A stretch of DNA of 9,418 bases from positions 1 to 9,418 of the forward strand of contig CAMAMZ010000075.1 of NCBI GenBank assembly GCA_945837185.1, read 5' to 3'. The DNA comes from an uncultured Bacteroidales bacterium. Lineage in GTDB: Bacteria; Bacteroidota; Bacteroidia; Bacteroidales; Bacteroidaceae. A model generated the notes under the pieces. It was not told where the DNA came from. It was given only the letters and a program-made list of their open reading frames with translations, and ran no database searches. Position 1 is the stretch's first letter; each line of letters opens with the position of its first letter. Positions 1 through 7,085 of the stretch are shown piece by piece. Both the position numbers and the translations under genes were made by a program.

Positions 1-131
1 AAAATCTGCCTGTTTGAGTAAGCGGTAATTTAGAAACTTGAGCAAGCCAGGGCAAGCGTATGGCTAAGTCGGCCTGTTTAGGGCAAGCCGCAACATAAAG
101 AGCTTTATATAATAAAAAACAAGTAGCTTTC

Positions 132-162
132 TTGGGCTTTTTCAAAAATAGTAGTAACTTTG
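132..162 (+). promoter_or_regulatory. Bacteroidetes-type promoter of the B12 uptake operon
   Basis: TAACTTTG at 155-162 matches the Bacteroidetes -7 consensus TAnnTTTG. TTG at 132-134 fits the -33 element with a 20-base spacer. Transcription would start near 168-170, giving a leader of about 330 nt ahead of btuB that contains the cobalamin riboswitch. The leader before the aptamer can also fold into a hairpin (TGAGG 183-187 with CCTCA 210-214, inner GGGC 191-194 with GCCC 198-201). The start site is inferred from the motif only. Confidence 0.7.
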
Positions 163-240
163 CATTTCAAAGAGCTACGGCATGAGGGTTGGGCATTGCC
201 CGTAACACACCTCACCCACATCGGGTTGCCGTTTTTCTTC

Positions 241-465
241 ACATGTAGGCAATCGGTTCATTTGCTGATTAAAAAGGGAATCGGGTGCAAATCCCGGACA
301 GTCCCGCTGCTGTGAGCAATCTTTCAGAGGCGAACATACAAGCCACTGTCGGTGCATGGCTCTGTGAAGGGCGGCATAACGATGGGAAGGCGTTCGTTGT
401 CGGATTGTGAGTCAGAAGACCTGCCATTGCCATGTTATGTTGGGCAGTTGTGTGCGAGGACACAC
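241..465 (+). promoter_or_regulatory. Cobalamin (B12) riboswitch
   Basis: The leader carries the conserved cobalamin aptamer landmarks in order: GGGTGCAAATCCC (283-295) followed by GGACAGTCCCGCTGCTGTGAGC-like core sequence (to about 316), GCCACTG (342-348), GGGAAGG (384-390), and the B12 box GAGTCAGAAGACCTGCC (409-425). A closing P1 helix can form between ACAT/GGCAAT (241-244, 248-253) and ATTGCC/ATGT (426-431, 432-435). A following hairpin (GTGTG 450-454, CACAC 461-465, loop CGAGGA) fits the P13 element that makes a kissing-loop contact in this class. No U-rich terminator is seen between 465 and the btuB start at 501, so control at translation initiation is the more likely mode. High adenosylcobalamin should lower expression of the operon. 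The class is clear; exact boundaries are approximate. Confidence 0.93.
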
Positions 466-500
466 CATTGCTCCTTACTTAAAACAATTGATGTATTCGC

Positions 501-2495
501 ATGAAAGGAATGAACCGTTTCGTTCCCCTGCTGTTCCTGTGTGGGCTCAGTAAACCGATGGCGGCAGTAGCACAGGTTGAGGATTCGCTTCGTGTCCATC
601 GTTTGCAAACCGTTGAGGTGAAGGCGCAACGTACCGCTACCACACTTACCAGTAGCAGTCCTTTGCAGGAACTGAACCGTGGTGACATGTCTCGCTTGGG
701 TGTTACCGATATTGCCGATGCCTTGAACCGCTTGCCTGGTATTATCCTGCGCGATTATGGTGGTGCCGGAGGGTTGAAAACCGTATCGGTAAGAGGCTTT
801 GGTGCTCGTCACACAGGTGTGAGCTACGATGGTGTGCTACTGAGTGAATGTCAGTCGGGCGAGATTGATGTGGCCCGCTATACTGTAGACATGCTGCAAC
901 AGGTGCGCCTGACGATAGGTGATAATGATGACATCTTTCTTCCTGCCCGACAGGCGGCCTCTGCTGCCCTTTTGTCTATACAAACACCTTTGCCCTCCTT
1001 TACCCATCGAAAGGCGCAGGTTGAAGCAGGTATCAACGTAGGATCGTTCGGGCATGTGAGTCCCATGCTACGGTATGCGCAGTCGCCCAATGACCGAATG
1101 GCCTTTGCAAGTTCGCTTAAATGTATCTTTGCAGAAAACGACTATCCCTTCCTACTGCGTAATGGTCAAATCGTAACACACGAACGACGCACCAACAGTA
1201 GGATGCGCAGTGCGCAAGGCGATTGTGCCTTATATTGGCGTCCTAATGCTCGCAACAAGGTAGACGCTAAGGTGTATTACTATGACAACAACCGCCAGTT
1301 GCCTGGTATTGTGCGCTACTACACCAACGTGTGTGGTGAGCAGTTGCACGATCGCAATTTCTTTGCACAGGCCACATGGAGCGGGCGACTGCCCGACGAG
1401 CGCTTCTCTGTCAAGGTAACAGGCAAGTTCAACTGGGCAATGTCTGACTATCGCGACACCCTTCAACCCGACCGCAAGGACGATGCCACCTACTGGCAAC
1501 GTGAATCCTATGTTTCAGCCACCTGCCTCTTCGTACCCAACAGCCACTGGGCATTCAACTATGCGTGTGACTATAGTTTCAACAATCTCAACAGCACACT
1601 TACCACCGATAGCCGTCCCTTCAGGCACACCTTGCTGCAAGCTGTAACGGCACGCTTCACTTATCAGCGCCTTGTGGCATTGGCACGCTTATTGGCCACC
1701 GTACAGCGTAATGGTGCACAGCAAGGTGCTGCTGCTCCCAACTTGCATCGCTTGTCACCTTCCCTCTCTTTGTCCTATCGGCTATTGCCCAACAAGGCGT
1801 GGTTTCTGCGCACCTCTTATAAAGGCATTTTCCGTGCGCCCACCTTCAACGAACTCTATTTCTATCATTTGGGCAGTACCAACCTGCAGCCCGAAAACTC
1901 AAAGCAATGGAACATAGGAACCACGTGGCAGGGTTCTTTGCGTCGTAACCTGACGGTACTGCTCACGGCCGATGGCTATCTTAACCAGGTGTCGCAGAAG
2001 ATAGTGAGTGTACCCTACAACATGTTTGTGTGGCAAACTATCAATGTGGGAAAGGTAGATATCAAGGGCTGCGACTTGAGTGTGAAGGGAGATTGGCAAC
2101 CGTCAAAAGGTCATGCTGTGGTGTGTTCTGCAGGTTACAGCTACCAACGGGTGGCCAATCACACCGACCCTCAGTCGGCACACTACGGCAAGCAATTGGC
2201 CTATGCCCCTCTGCATACAGCAAGTATGGCTGTAGGATGGACAAACCCTTTGTTGCATGTGGCGCTACACGGTACGGGGAGTAGCGGACGATGGGCCACG
2301 AACAATCATTATGAAGGCTCGCGCATGGCGGGTTATGTTGATATGGGATTGTCGTTATCACGAACTTTCCAACTGCAACAACGCCAATTGGCTCTTCAAC
2401 TCGACATCAAGAACCTTACAGGGAAGCAGTATGAGGTGGTGGCAAACTATCCCATGCCCCGCACAGCATGGATGTTGTCGCTTTTAATAAGGTAA
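501..2495 (+). CDS. btuB: TonB-dependent outer-membrane vitamin B12 transporter BtuB
   Basis: Outer-membrane beta-barrel that takes up corrinoids using TonB energy. The 664-residue product begins with a signal peptide (hydrophobic stretch about residues 7-24, likely cleavage in AAVAQ near 24). A TonB-box-like LQTVEVKAQR follows at 35-44. The plug domain spans roughly residues 50-160, with a typical core DALNRLPGI and VSVRGFG. The rest is barrel, ending in the usual aromatic last strands (KNLTGKQYEVV, then YPMPRTAWMLSLLIR). It lacks the N-terminal carboxypeptidase-like domain of SusC-type receptors and is near the size of classical BtuB. Family membership is certain. The cobalamin assignment rests on the riboswitch directly upstream and the btuG/btuF/btuC genes downstream. 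ATG 501 was chosen; ATG 510 is an alternative. No good Shine-Dalgarno is visible. Confidence 0.9.
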   Translation: MKGMNRFVPLLFLCGLSKPMAAVAQVEDSLRVHRLQTVEVKAQRTATTLTSSSPLQELNRGDMSRLGVTDIADALNRLPGIILRDYGGAGGLKTVSVRGFGARHTGVSYDGVLLSECQSGEIDVARYTVDMLQQVRLTIGDNDDIFLPARQAASAALLSIQTPLPSFTHRKAQVEAGINVGSFGHVSPMLRYAQSPNDRMAFASSLKCIFAENDYPFLLRNGQIVTHERRTNSRMRSAQGDCALYWRPNARNKVDAKVYYYDNNRQLPGIVRYYTNVCGEQLHDRNFFAQATWSGRLPDERFSVKVTGKFNWAMSDYRDTLQPDRKDDATYWQRESYVSATCLFVPNSHWAFNYACDYSFNNLNSTLTTDSRPFRHTLLQAVTARFTYQRLVALARLLATVQRNGAQQGAAAPNLHRLSPSLSLSYRLLPNKAWFLRTSYKGIFRAPTFNELYFYHLGSTNLQPENSKQWNIGTTWQGSLRRNLTVLLTADGYLNQVSQKIVSVPYNMFVWQTINVGKVDIKGCDLSVKGDWQPSKGHAVVCSAGYSYQRVANHTDPQSAHYGKQLAYAPLHTASMAVGWTNPLLHVALHGTGSSGRWATNNHYEGSRMAGYVDMGLSLSRTFQLQQRQLALQLDIKNLTGKQYEVVANYPMPRTAWMLSLLIR

Positions 2496-2542
2496 AGCTT
2501 TTTAGGAATTAGATAAAGAGTTATTGCTTATATATAACAAGA

Positions 2543-3709
2543 ATGAATAAAATAAATGAACGTATGAAAACAATTAGATTTTGGAAGACTACCTTGCTGT
2601 TTGTGGCAATGGTAGGCGTATTGGGTTCGTGTGACGATGACGATGAGGGAAAAGGCCTGGAGTGGCAATCGTATAGCAACGGTGCCTATGTGGTGAATGC
2701 CGGCAATATGTATTCAAATATTGACGGGTCGCTCACAGCCATCGACTATGCAACATCCACAGCCCAACAAAAAGTATTTGCCGAAGCTAATCAGCGTAGC
2801 TTGGGCAGTACACCCAATGACGGATTGGTATATGGCAGCAAAATTTATATTGCCGTAGATCAATCGAACACCATCGAGGTCATAGACCGAACAACGTTGC
2901 GCAGCGTGGCTCAAATCAACACTACTGAGCTCATGGGCGTTGCAGAAGGTAAAGAGCCGCGCCACATCATAGGCAACGACGGGTATGTGTTCTTCACTAC
3001 CTATGGGGGCTATGTGGCACAGGTAGACACCATGCAGTTCCGTCTCAAGCAGAAATTCAAGGTGGGAAACTATCCTGAAGGACTATTGGCTATGGGCACG
3101 CAAATCATTGTGGCCAACTCCAATTATGCACAAGGTGGTGGCAACCTCTCTGTCATCGATACGCAAAAGGGCACGACGGATACCTACACTATTGAAGGCA
3201 TCAATAATCCACAGAAGCTCTTCGCGGTAAGTGGCAACCTTATCGTGCTCGACTGGGTGTATTACGATGGATCCAATAACGAGATGGGCGAGAGTGCCCT
3301 TAAGCTCGTTTCTCTACCTAACCGCACTGCGCAGACAATGGTAGAGGCAACCTATGCCGCTCTCACCAACGATGGGGTGTTTTACACCGTGGCCAACCCC
3401 TACACAAATCCTACCTATGGGGTGTATGATACCCAAAAGAATGGTTTTGCTGGCAATAGCAGCGCACAGACACCCTTTGCCATCAGCGAAATTCCGGAAT
3501 CGCCCGCAGGCATTGAGGTCGACCCTGTAACGGGCCACGTCTTCATCCTTTCTTACCACATGGGCGACTATGGCTACGCTGATTATAATGCCGATGGTTA
3601 TGTGCTTGAGTTTGACCAAACGGGACAACGCCTCCACTCTTACAAAACAGGTGTAGGACCCACTATGATGTTTTTCGATGCGGGCACTCGCATTGTAGCC
3701 GTACCCTAA
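2543..3709 (+). CDS. btuG: Surface-exposed B12-capturing beta-propeller lipoprotein BtuG
   Basis: The 388-residue product has a lipoprotein signal ending in VGVLGSC, with lipidated Cys30. DDDDE follows at once, an acidic stretch of the kind that sends Bacteroidetes lipoproteins to the cell surface. The mature part is a YncE/DUF5074-like seven-bladed propeller. Successive blades contain repeated hydrophobic strands ending in VID, VD or FD, such as LTAID, IEVID, VAQVD, LSVID, YGVYD and VLEFD. In gut Bacteroides, BtuG proteins of this build bind cobalamin extremely tightly and cap BtuB. Here the gene lies 47 bp behind btuB in the same riboswitch-controlled operon, which supports the assignment. 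ATG 2564 (residue 8) gives a more standard signal peptide and may be the true start. The substrate is inferred from context, since binding residues cannot be judged by eye. Confidence 0.85.
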   Translation: MNKINERMKTIRFWKTTLLFVAMVGVLGSCDDDDEGKGLEWQSYSNGAYVVNAGNMYSNIDGSLTAIDYATSTAQQKVFAEANQRSLGSTPNDGLVYGSKIYIAVDQSNTIEVIDRTTLRSVAQINTTELMGVAEGKEPRHIIGNDGYVFFTTYGGYVAQVDTMQFRLKQKFKVGNYPEGLLAMGTQIIVANSNYAQGGGNLSVIDTQKGTTDTYTIEGINNPQKLFAVSGNLIVLDWVYYDGSNNEMGESALKLVSLPNRTAQTMVEATYAALTNDGVFYTVANPYTNPTYGVYDTQKNGFAGNSSAQTPFAISEIPESPAGIEVDPVTGHVFILSYHMGDYGYADYNADGYVLEFDQTGQRLHSYKTGVGPTMMFFDAGTRIVAVP

Positions 3710-3777
3710 ACATGATGCAACAATCCGCTTATAACTTGCCGTACCCTAAATATGATGAGAAATTTCGCTTGTAACAC
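3698..3777 (+). repeat. 40-bp imperfect tandem duplication across the btuG-btuF junction
   Basis: Two adjacent 40-bp units (3698-3737 and 3738-3777) share GCCGTACCCTAAA, ATGATG, CGCTT and TAAC at identical offsets, with about 31 of the first 38 positions the same. Unit 1 holds the real btuG stop (TAA 3707-3709) and a decoy ATGATG (3712). Unit 2 holds a decoy copy of the stop and the real btuF ATGATG start (3752). Because 40 is not a multiple of three, the decoy start reads in another frame. It gives a 20-codon mini-ORF (3712-3774) that ends 23 bases inside btuF. No function is known; it may affect translational coupling. Confidence 0.85.
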
Positions 3778-4843
3778 TCTTTGGGGTATAGTGAGCATCC
3801 TGTGGCTCCTTGCGGTGTCCTGCACAGGCAGGCAAGCCGTGGGGAGCCATGGAGCATCGGGCGATACCATCCCGTTCCGCCATGCCACGCTCCTCACCGC
3901 TGTACGTTATCCTTCGCATGTGCATGTGGAAATCAAAAATCCATGGCGCAAGGGCGAGGTTTTGCACCGCTACGACATACGGCAACCTTACCGAAGGGCC
4001 GTTATTACCACTACTTCCCACAGCCAACTCTTGGTGAGTTTGGGACAGACGGCAGTCATCAAAGGTGTATGCGACGCGCGGTATATGCGTATCGATGCGG
4101 TACAGCGGGGCTTGCAGCAGGGCACCATCACCGATTGTGGCAATGCCATGCAACCTCTGCAGGAACGCATCATCGCCCTGCATGCCGATGCTGTGCTTGT
4201 GTCGCCTTTCGAAAATAATGGCGGTTACGGAAGTCTTGAGGCACTTGGCATTCCCCTCATCGAGGCGGCAGACTACATGGAGCCTACTCCTTTGGCACGT
4301 GCAGAGTGGATGCGCTTCTATGGTCTTCTATTTGGATGTGAGCACGAGGCCGATTCGCTTTTCCTTCTTGTAGAGCAACGCTATCGAGCGCTGGCCGATT
4401 CGGCAGCTGTCTGTGTCAGTCGTCCCACGGTATTCAGCGAACGACAGACAGGCAACGTGTGGTATGTGCCAGGCGGAGAAAGTTGCATGGCGCGCCTCAT
4501 GGCCGATGCGGCAGGACAGTATGTGTGGCATGATGATGCGCACAGCGGATCGCTTCCGCTCTCTTTCGAGGAAGTACTGACCAAGGCCCGAAAGGCCGAC
4601 TTCTGGCTTCTTACCAACAGTACTCACGTACCTCTCACCACCAGTCTGCTTGTGGCCGAACAACCTGGTTATGCGCAGTTTGAGGCATTTCGCAAGCAGC
4701 AGGTCTTTGTGTGCGAAACAAACGCTACGCGTTATTTTGAAACCATTCCCTTCCGCCCCGACCTGTTGTTGCATGATATCATACAAGTATTGCACCCAGG
4801 CCTACTACAAGGTACACCACAATTCTACCATCGTTTGCCATGA
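3752..4843 (+). CDS. btuF: Cobalamin ABC transporter substrate-binding lipoprotein BtuF
   Basis: Periplasmic-binding-protein type 2 family (Peripla_BP_2), 363 residues. The signal peptide ends in a lipobox LLAVSC with Cys24. No acidic run follows (TGRQAV), so it should stay in the periplasm and not be exported to the surface. Family traits include two lobes, with the N-lobe stretch VSLGQTAVIKGVCD and LVSPFENNGGYGSLEALGIP, and the C-lobe stretch GNVWYVPGGES (about residues 234-244) followed by GSLPLSFEEVLTKARKADFW. It is longer than E. coli BtuF, as is common in Bacteroidales homologues. It would receive cobalamin from BtuB and deliver it to BtuC. It starts at a double ATG (3752, 3755) within the second copy of a tandem duplication. 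Its stop overlaps the btuC start by 4 bases (ATGA). Siderophore or heme binding proteins share the fold; the operon argues for B12. Confidence 0.87.
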   Translation: MMRNFACNTLWGIVSILWLLAVSCTGRQAVGSHGASGDTIPFRHATLLTAVRYPSHVHVEIKNPWRKGEVLHRYDIRQPYRRAVITTTSHSQLLVSLGQTAVIKGVCDARYMRIDAVQRGLQQGTITDCGNAMQPLQERIIALHADAVLVSPFENNGGYGSLEALGIPLIEAADYMEPTPLARAEWMRFYGLLFGCEHEADSLFLLVEQRYRALADSAAVCVSRPTVFSERQTGNVWYVPGGESCMARLMADAAGQYVWHDDAHSGSLPLSFEEVLTKARKADFWLLTNSTHVPLTTSLLVAEQPGYAQFEAFRKQQVFVCETNATRYFETIPFRPDLLLHDIIQVLHPGLLQGTPQFYHRLP

Positions 4844-5868
4844 AGCGTTTGTTGACTACCAAACATCTCGTCTTGGCGTTGCTCATCCTCTGTGTGCTCC
4901 TGCTTTGTGCTGCCAATCTCTTTGTGGGTAGTGTGGCCATACCCATGGGTGAGGTGTGTGGCATCCTGCTGGGGCAGGAGGGAGCCGAAGAAAGCTGTCG
5001 CTATATCGTGCTCGAGGCACGGTTGCCCCAAATGCTAACAGCCTTGTTGGCAGGAGCGGCCCTCTCTGTGAGCGGTCTCATGCTCCAAACATTGTTCCGC
5101 AATCCCTTGGCGGGTCCCGATGTGTTTGGCATCAATGCCGGAGCAGCTTTGGCAGTAGCCATCGTCATGCTCCTTTTCGGGGGTACCATCGCCACAACAT
5201 CGTTTGCCATGGCAGGACGAATGGCCATGCTTGTGGCAGCCATGGCAGGGGCTACGGCAGTCATGGCCCTACTGCTGCTTTTTGCACGTTTCGTGCGGTC
5301 GCATACCTTGCTCCTGATAGTGGGTATCATGGTAGGCTATCTGGCTTCATCGCTTATAGCGTTGCTCAATTTCTTTGCTACGGCCGAGGGTGTAAAATCC
5401 TATTGGGTGTGGGGCATGGGCAACTTTGCCGGGGTGGGAACAGCACAGCTCCCCCTCTTTGCAAGTATATTGCTCATAACTCTTGCTGCATCGCTTTTCA
5501 TGGCTAAACCCCTCAACCTGCTGCTCCTCGGCACTACCTATGCCGCCAACCTCGGGGTGCGTGTGGCACGAGTGCGCAACCTGTTGCTCCTCCTTACGGG
5601 GGTGCTGACAGCAGTCGTAACGGCTCATTGCGGCCCTATCTCTTTCATCGGACTTGCCGTGCCGCATCTCGCCCGACTGCTTTTCCGCACCGACGACCAT
5701 CGCATGCTCTTGCCCGTATCCATGCTTTTGGGGGGTGGAGTGGCTTTGCTCTGTTGCCTCGTGTGCTACCTGCCTGGTCGAGGCGCACTTTTACCACTCA
5801 ATGCGGTAACGCCTTTGGTGGGAGCGCCTGTGGTCATTTATGTTATCCTGCGCAAACATGGTGTCTGA
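4840..5868 (+). CDS. btuC: Cobalamin ABC transporter permease BtuC (FecCD family)
   Basis: A 342-residue, very hydrophobic inner-membrane protein of the FecCD family, whose members have about ten membrane helices and act as dimers. Visible family signatures are ARLPQMLTALLAGAALSVSG starting near residue 60, RNPLAGPD at 87-94 followed by FGINAGAA, GLAVPHLARL at about 271, and the C-terminal LNAVTPLVGAPVVIYVIL. The GPISFIGLAVPH region belongs to the cytoplasmic loop that couples to the ATPase in this family. The start overlaps the btuF stop by 4 bases, so the two are probably translationally coupled. Substrate specificity (B12) is inferred from the operon. The ATPase partner BtuD would normally follow, but no complete ATPase gene is present. 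Only a short ATPase-like fragment starts 20 bp downstream. Confidence 0.92.
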   Translation: MKRLLTTKHLVLALLILCVLLLCAANLFVGSVAIPMGEVCGILLGQEGAEESCRYIVLEARLPQMLTALLAGAALSVSGLMLQTLFRNPLAGPDVFGINAGAALAVAIVMLLFGGTIATTSFAMAGRMAMLVAAMAGATAVMALLLLFARFVRSHTLLLIVGIMVGYLASSLIALLNFFATAEGVKSYWVWGMGNFAGVGTAQLPLFASILLITLAASLFMAKPLNLLLLGTTYAANLGVRVARVRNLLLLLTGVLTAVVTAHCGPISFIGLAVPHLARLLFRTDDHRMLLPVSMLLGGGVALLCCLVCYLPGRGALLPLNAVTPLVGAPVVIYVILRKHGV

Positions 5869-5888
5869 GAGGCTGAAAACAGACGGGG

Positions 5889-5927
5889 ATGATGCACTTG
5901 ATAAATCTTGATGAGGCTTATAGAAAC
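5889..5927 (+). pseudogene. Possible 5' remnant of btuD (ABC ATPase)
   Basis: Twenty bases after the btuC stop, a double ATG (5889, 5892) opens a frame reading MMHLINLDEAYRN. This resembles the first strand of ABC ATPases, where a pattern like M-x-x-L-x-N-L-x-x-x-Y-R is common. The position, spacing and double ATG fit the expected btuD slot. From 5928 on the DNA is the 3' end of the minus-strand yjbQ gene, so no Walker A or signature motif follows. Thirteen codons are too few to prove homology, so a chance ORF remains possible. The 59-bp btuC-yjbQ gap shows no clear terminator hairpin. Confidence 0.3.
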
Positions 5928-6341
5928 TTATTCATAGATGGTTGCAACGAGCTGACGCGAACCTCCATGGTGGCGAAACTCACACAGATAAATGCCTTGC
6001 CATGTGCCGAGATTCAAACGACCGTTTGTGATGGGAATCGTGAGGCTCACACCAAAAAGGGAACTCTTGGCATGTGCAGGCATATCGTCAGCTCCTTCTA
6101 ACACATGGTCGTAGTAAGGTTCGTTTTCCCGAACAATATGGTTCAGAATCTTCTCCATGTCCGACCGTACGTCGGGATCGGCATTCTCGTTGATGGTCAA
6201 TGCGCAAGAAGTATGCCGTACAAAAAGATGCAGCAAACCAATTTGCGGTAAGGACTTGGGAAGATGGGTCAGTATTTCTTGCGTAACAAGATGGCAACCT
6301 CTGCGTTTGGGTTGCAACGAAAACTCAAATTGTTGAATCAT
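5928..6341 (-). CDS. YjbQ/UPF0047 family protein
   Basis: A 137-residue protein of the YjbQ (UPF0047) family, small trimeric proteins whose physiological role is unsettled; some members show weak thiamine-phosphate synthase activity in vitro. The family hallmarks are all present: HTSCALTINENADPDVRSDM in the first half, DDMPAHAKSSLFGVSLTIP in the middle, and NGRLNLGTWQGIYLCEFR plus a final SRQLVATIYE. Start ATG 6341 was chosen because MIQQFEFSLQPKRRG aligns with the usual N-terminus. The frame stays open upstream to a GTG at 6422, but that stretch overlaps a strong stem-loop and is probably not translated. It is the last gene of the minus-strand cluster and faces btuC tail to tail. The stem-loop upstream suggests it is at least partly uncoupled from the redox genes. 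Confidence 0.88.
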   Translation of the reverse strand: MIQQFEFSLQPKRRGCHLVTQEILTHLPKSLPQIGLLHLFVRHTSCALTINENADPDVRSDMEKILNHIVRENEPYYDHVLEGADDMPAHAKSSLFGVSLTIPITNGRLNLGTWQGIYLCEFRHHGGSRQLVATIYE

Positions 6342-6359
6342 AAGTTGAATGTTATCGTG

Positions 6360-6392
6360 AAGAGCCCGATGCTTATGGGGCATCGAGCTCTT
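6360..6392 (-). terminator. Strong stem-loop between flavo-rubredoxin gene and yjbQ
   Basis: AGAGCCCGATGC (6361-6372) can pair with GCATCGAGCTCT (6380-6391) with one mismatch (C-A on the plus strand, G-U on the minus strand) around a 7-base loop, extended by one more pair at 6360/6392. It lies 39 bases past the stop of the minus-strand flavo-rubredoxin gene and ahead of yjbQ, so terminator or mRNA-processing roles fit. The U-run after it is weak on both strands. A 5'-UTR structure of yjbQ is an alternative. Confidence 0.55.
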
Positions 6393-6431
6393 TAAAATAT
6401 TCGGTTCGTAAGAGTAAGGCACCCTTAGAAA

Positions 6432-7085
6432 TTAAAGTGCCGTGAACTTCTCTTTGGGCGCTCTGCAAAGTGGACAGCGATAGTCAGCAGGCAATTCGCC
6501 CTCAACTTCTGCAATATATCCACAAATGTCGCATTTATATCTCTTTTTGTTACCAGCCGATTCTGCCTTATCACCCTTGCTCTCCTCCTCAGCCACATAG
6601 GTAGGCGCATTTTTCGGAGCTTTACCCTTCACAACACGATGGTAGTAATCATAGGTCATGGGGGTTCCTTCGCCCTTCACGGTGTCTACCAGTCGAGCCA
6701 ATACAACAACGTGGGTCTCATTGTCTACAAAGTTCAAAGCATCCAGCACAAGGCGTCCGGCAAACTTGCCCTTCACCATGGGTGCCCCTTCGGTCATATC
6801 ATATCCATAATCGGCATATTTGTCGTTGTCGCAACTTGAACAGAATCCAAAGGAGCTGATGATGGCCGGGTTCGTGTCCTCTGCCAAGATGGACAGCGAG
6901 AAGCGTCCGGCACGTTTTATGGCATCCAATGTATAGTTGTTCTTGTTGAGCGATATGGCGAGTATAGGATTCTGACTCGTTACCTGGAAGCATGTGTTGA
7001 TGATGCAACCCACAGGACGTTCTCCATCCATGGCACCTACTACATAGAGTCCGTAGGTGAGTTTGAACAATACGGTGATATCCAT
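6432..7085 (-). CDS. Flavin reductase-rubredoxin fusion (high-molecular-weight rubredoxin type)
   Basis: A 217-residue cytoplasmic electron-transfer protein. Residues 1-160 form a flavin-reductase-like FMN-binding domain (LFKLTYGLYVVGAMDGERPVG at the start, then NTCFQVTSQNP and AISLNKNNYT). A charged linker of about 18 residues (EEESKGDKAESAGNKK) follows. The C-terminus is a rubredoxin-like iron site, YKCDICGYIAEVEGELPADY then CPLCRAPKEKF, with cysteines 185, 188, 204 and 207. Proteins of this build (Hrb) pass electrons from NAD(P)H-linked reductases to diiron enzymes such as flavodiiron proteins; supplying rubrerythrin is plausible here. ATG 7085 was chosen: the frame extends five codons further, but only to a TTG. 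It lies 24 bp after the QueD-like gene. The FMN domain carries an extra CxxC (FGFCSSCD, residues 82 and 85). Confidence 0.88.
   Translation of the reverse strand: MDITVLFKLTYGLYVVGAMDGERPVGCIINTCFQVTSQNPILAISLNKNNYTLDAIKRAGRFSLSILAEDTNPAIISSFGFCSSCDNDKYADYGYDMTEGAPMVKGKFAGRLVLDALNFVDNETHVVVLARLVDTVKGEGTPMTYDYYHRVVKGKAPKNAPTYVAEEESKGDKAESAGNKKRYKCDICGYIAEVEGELPADYRCPLCRAPKEKFTAL

Noticed and set aside
435..812. 125-codon minus-strand frame across the riboswitch end and btuB start
   Set aside because: It is antisense to the B12 box region and the btuB signal/plug region and shows no recognisable domain.
2496..2542. AT-rich inverted repeat GTTAT/ATAAC between btuB and btuG
   Set aside because: Five pairs in AT-rich DNA are easily due to chance, and no promoter motif accompanies it.
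5889..6101. 70-codon plus-strand frame after btuC taken as a full gene
   Set aside because: From 5928 onward it is antisense to the conserved C-terminus of yjbQ; only the first 13 codons are of interest.
5928..6422. Longer YjbQ version of 164 residues
   Set aside because: It starts at GTG and its first 27 residues run through a strong stem-loop; the family N-terminus matches the ATG at 6341.
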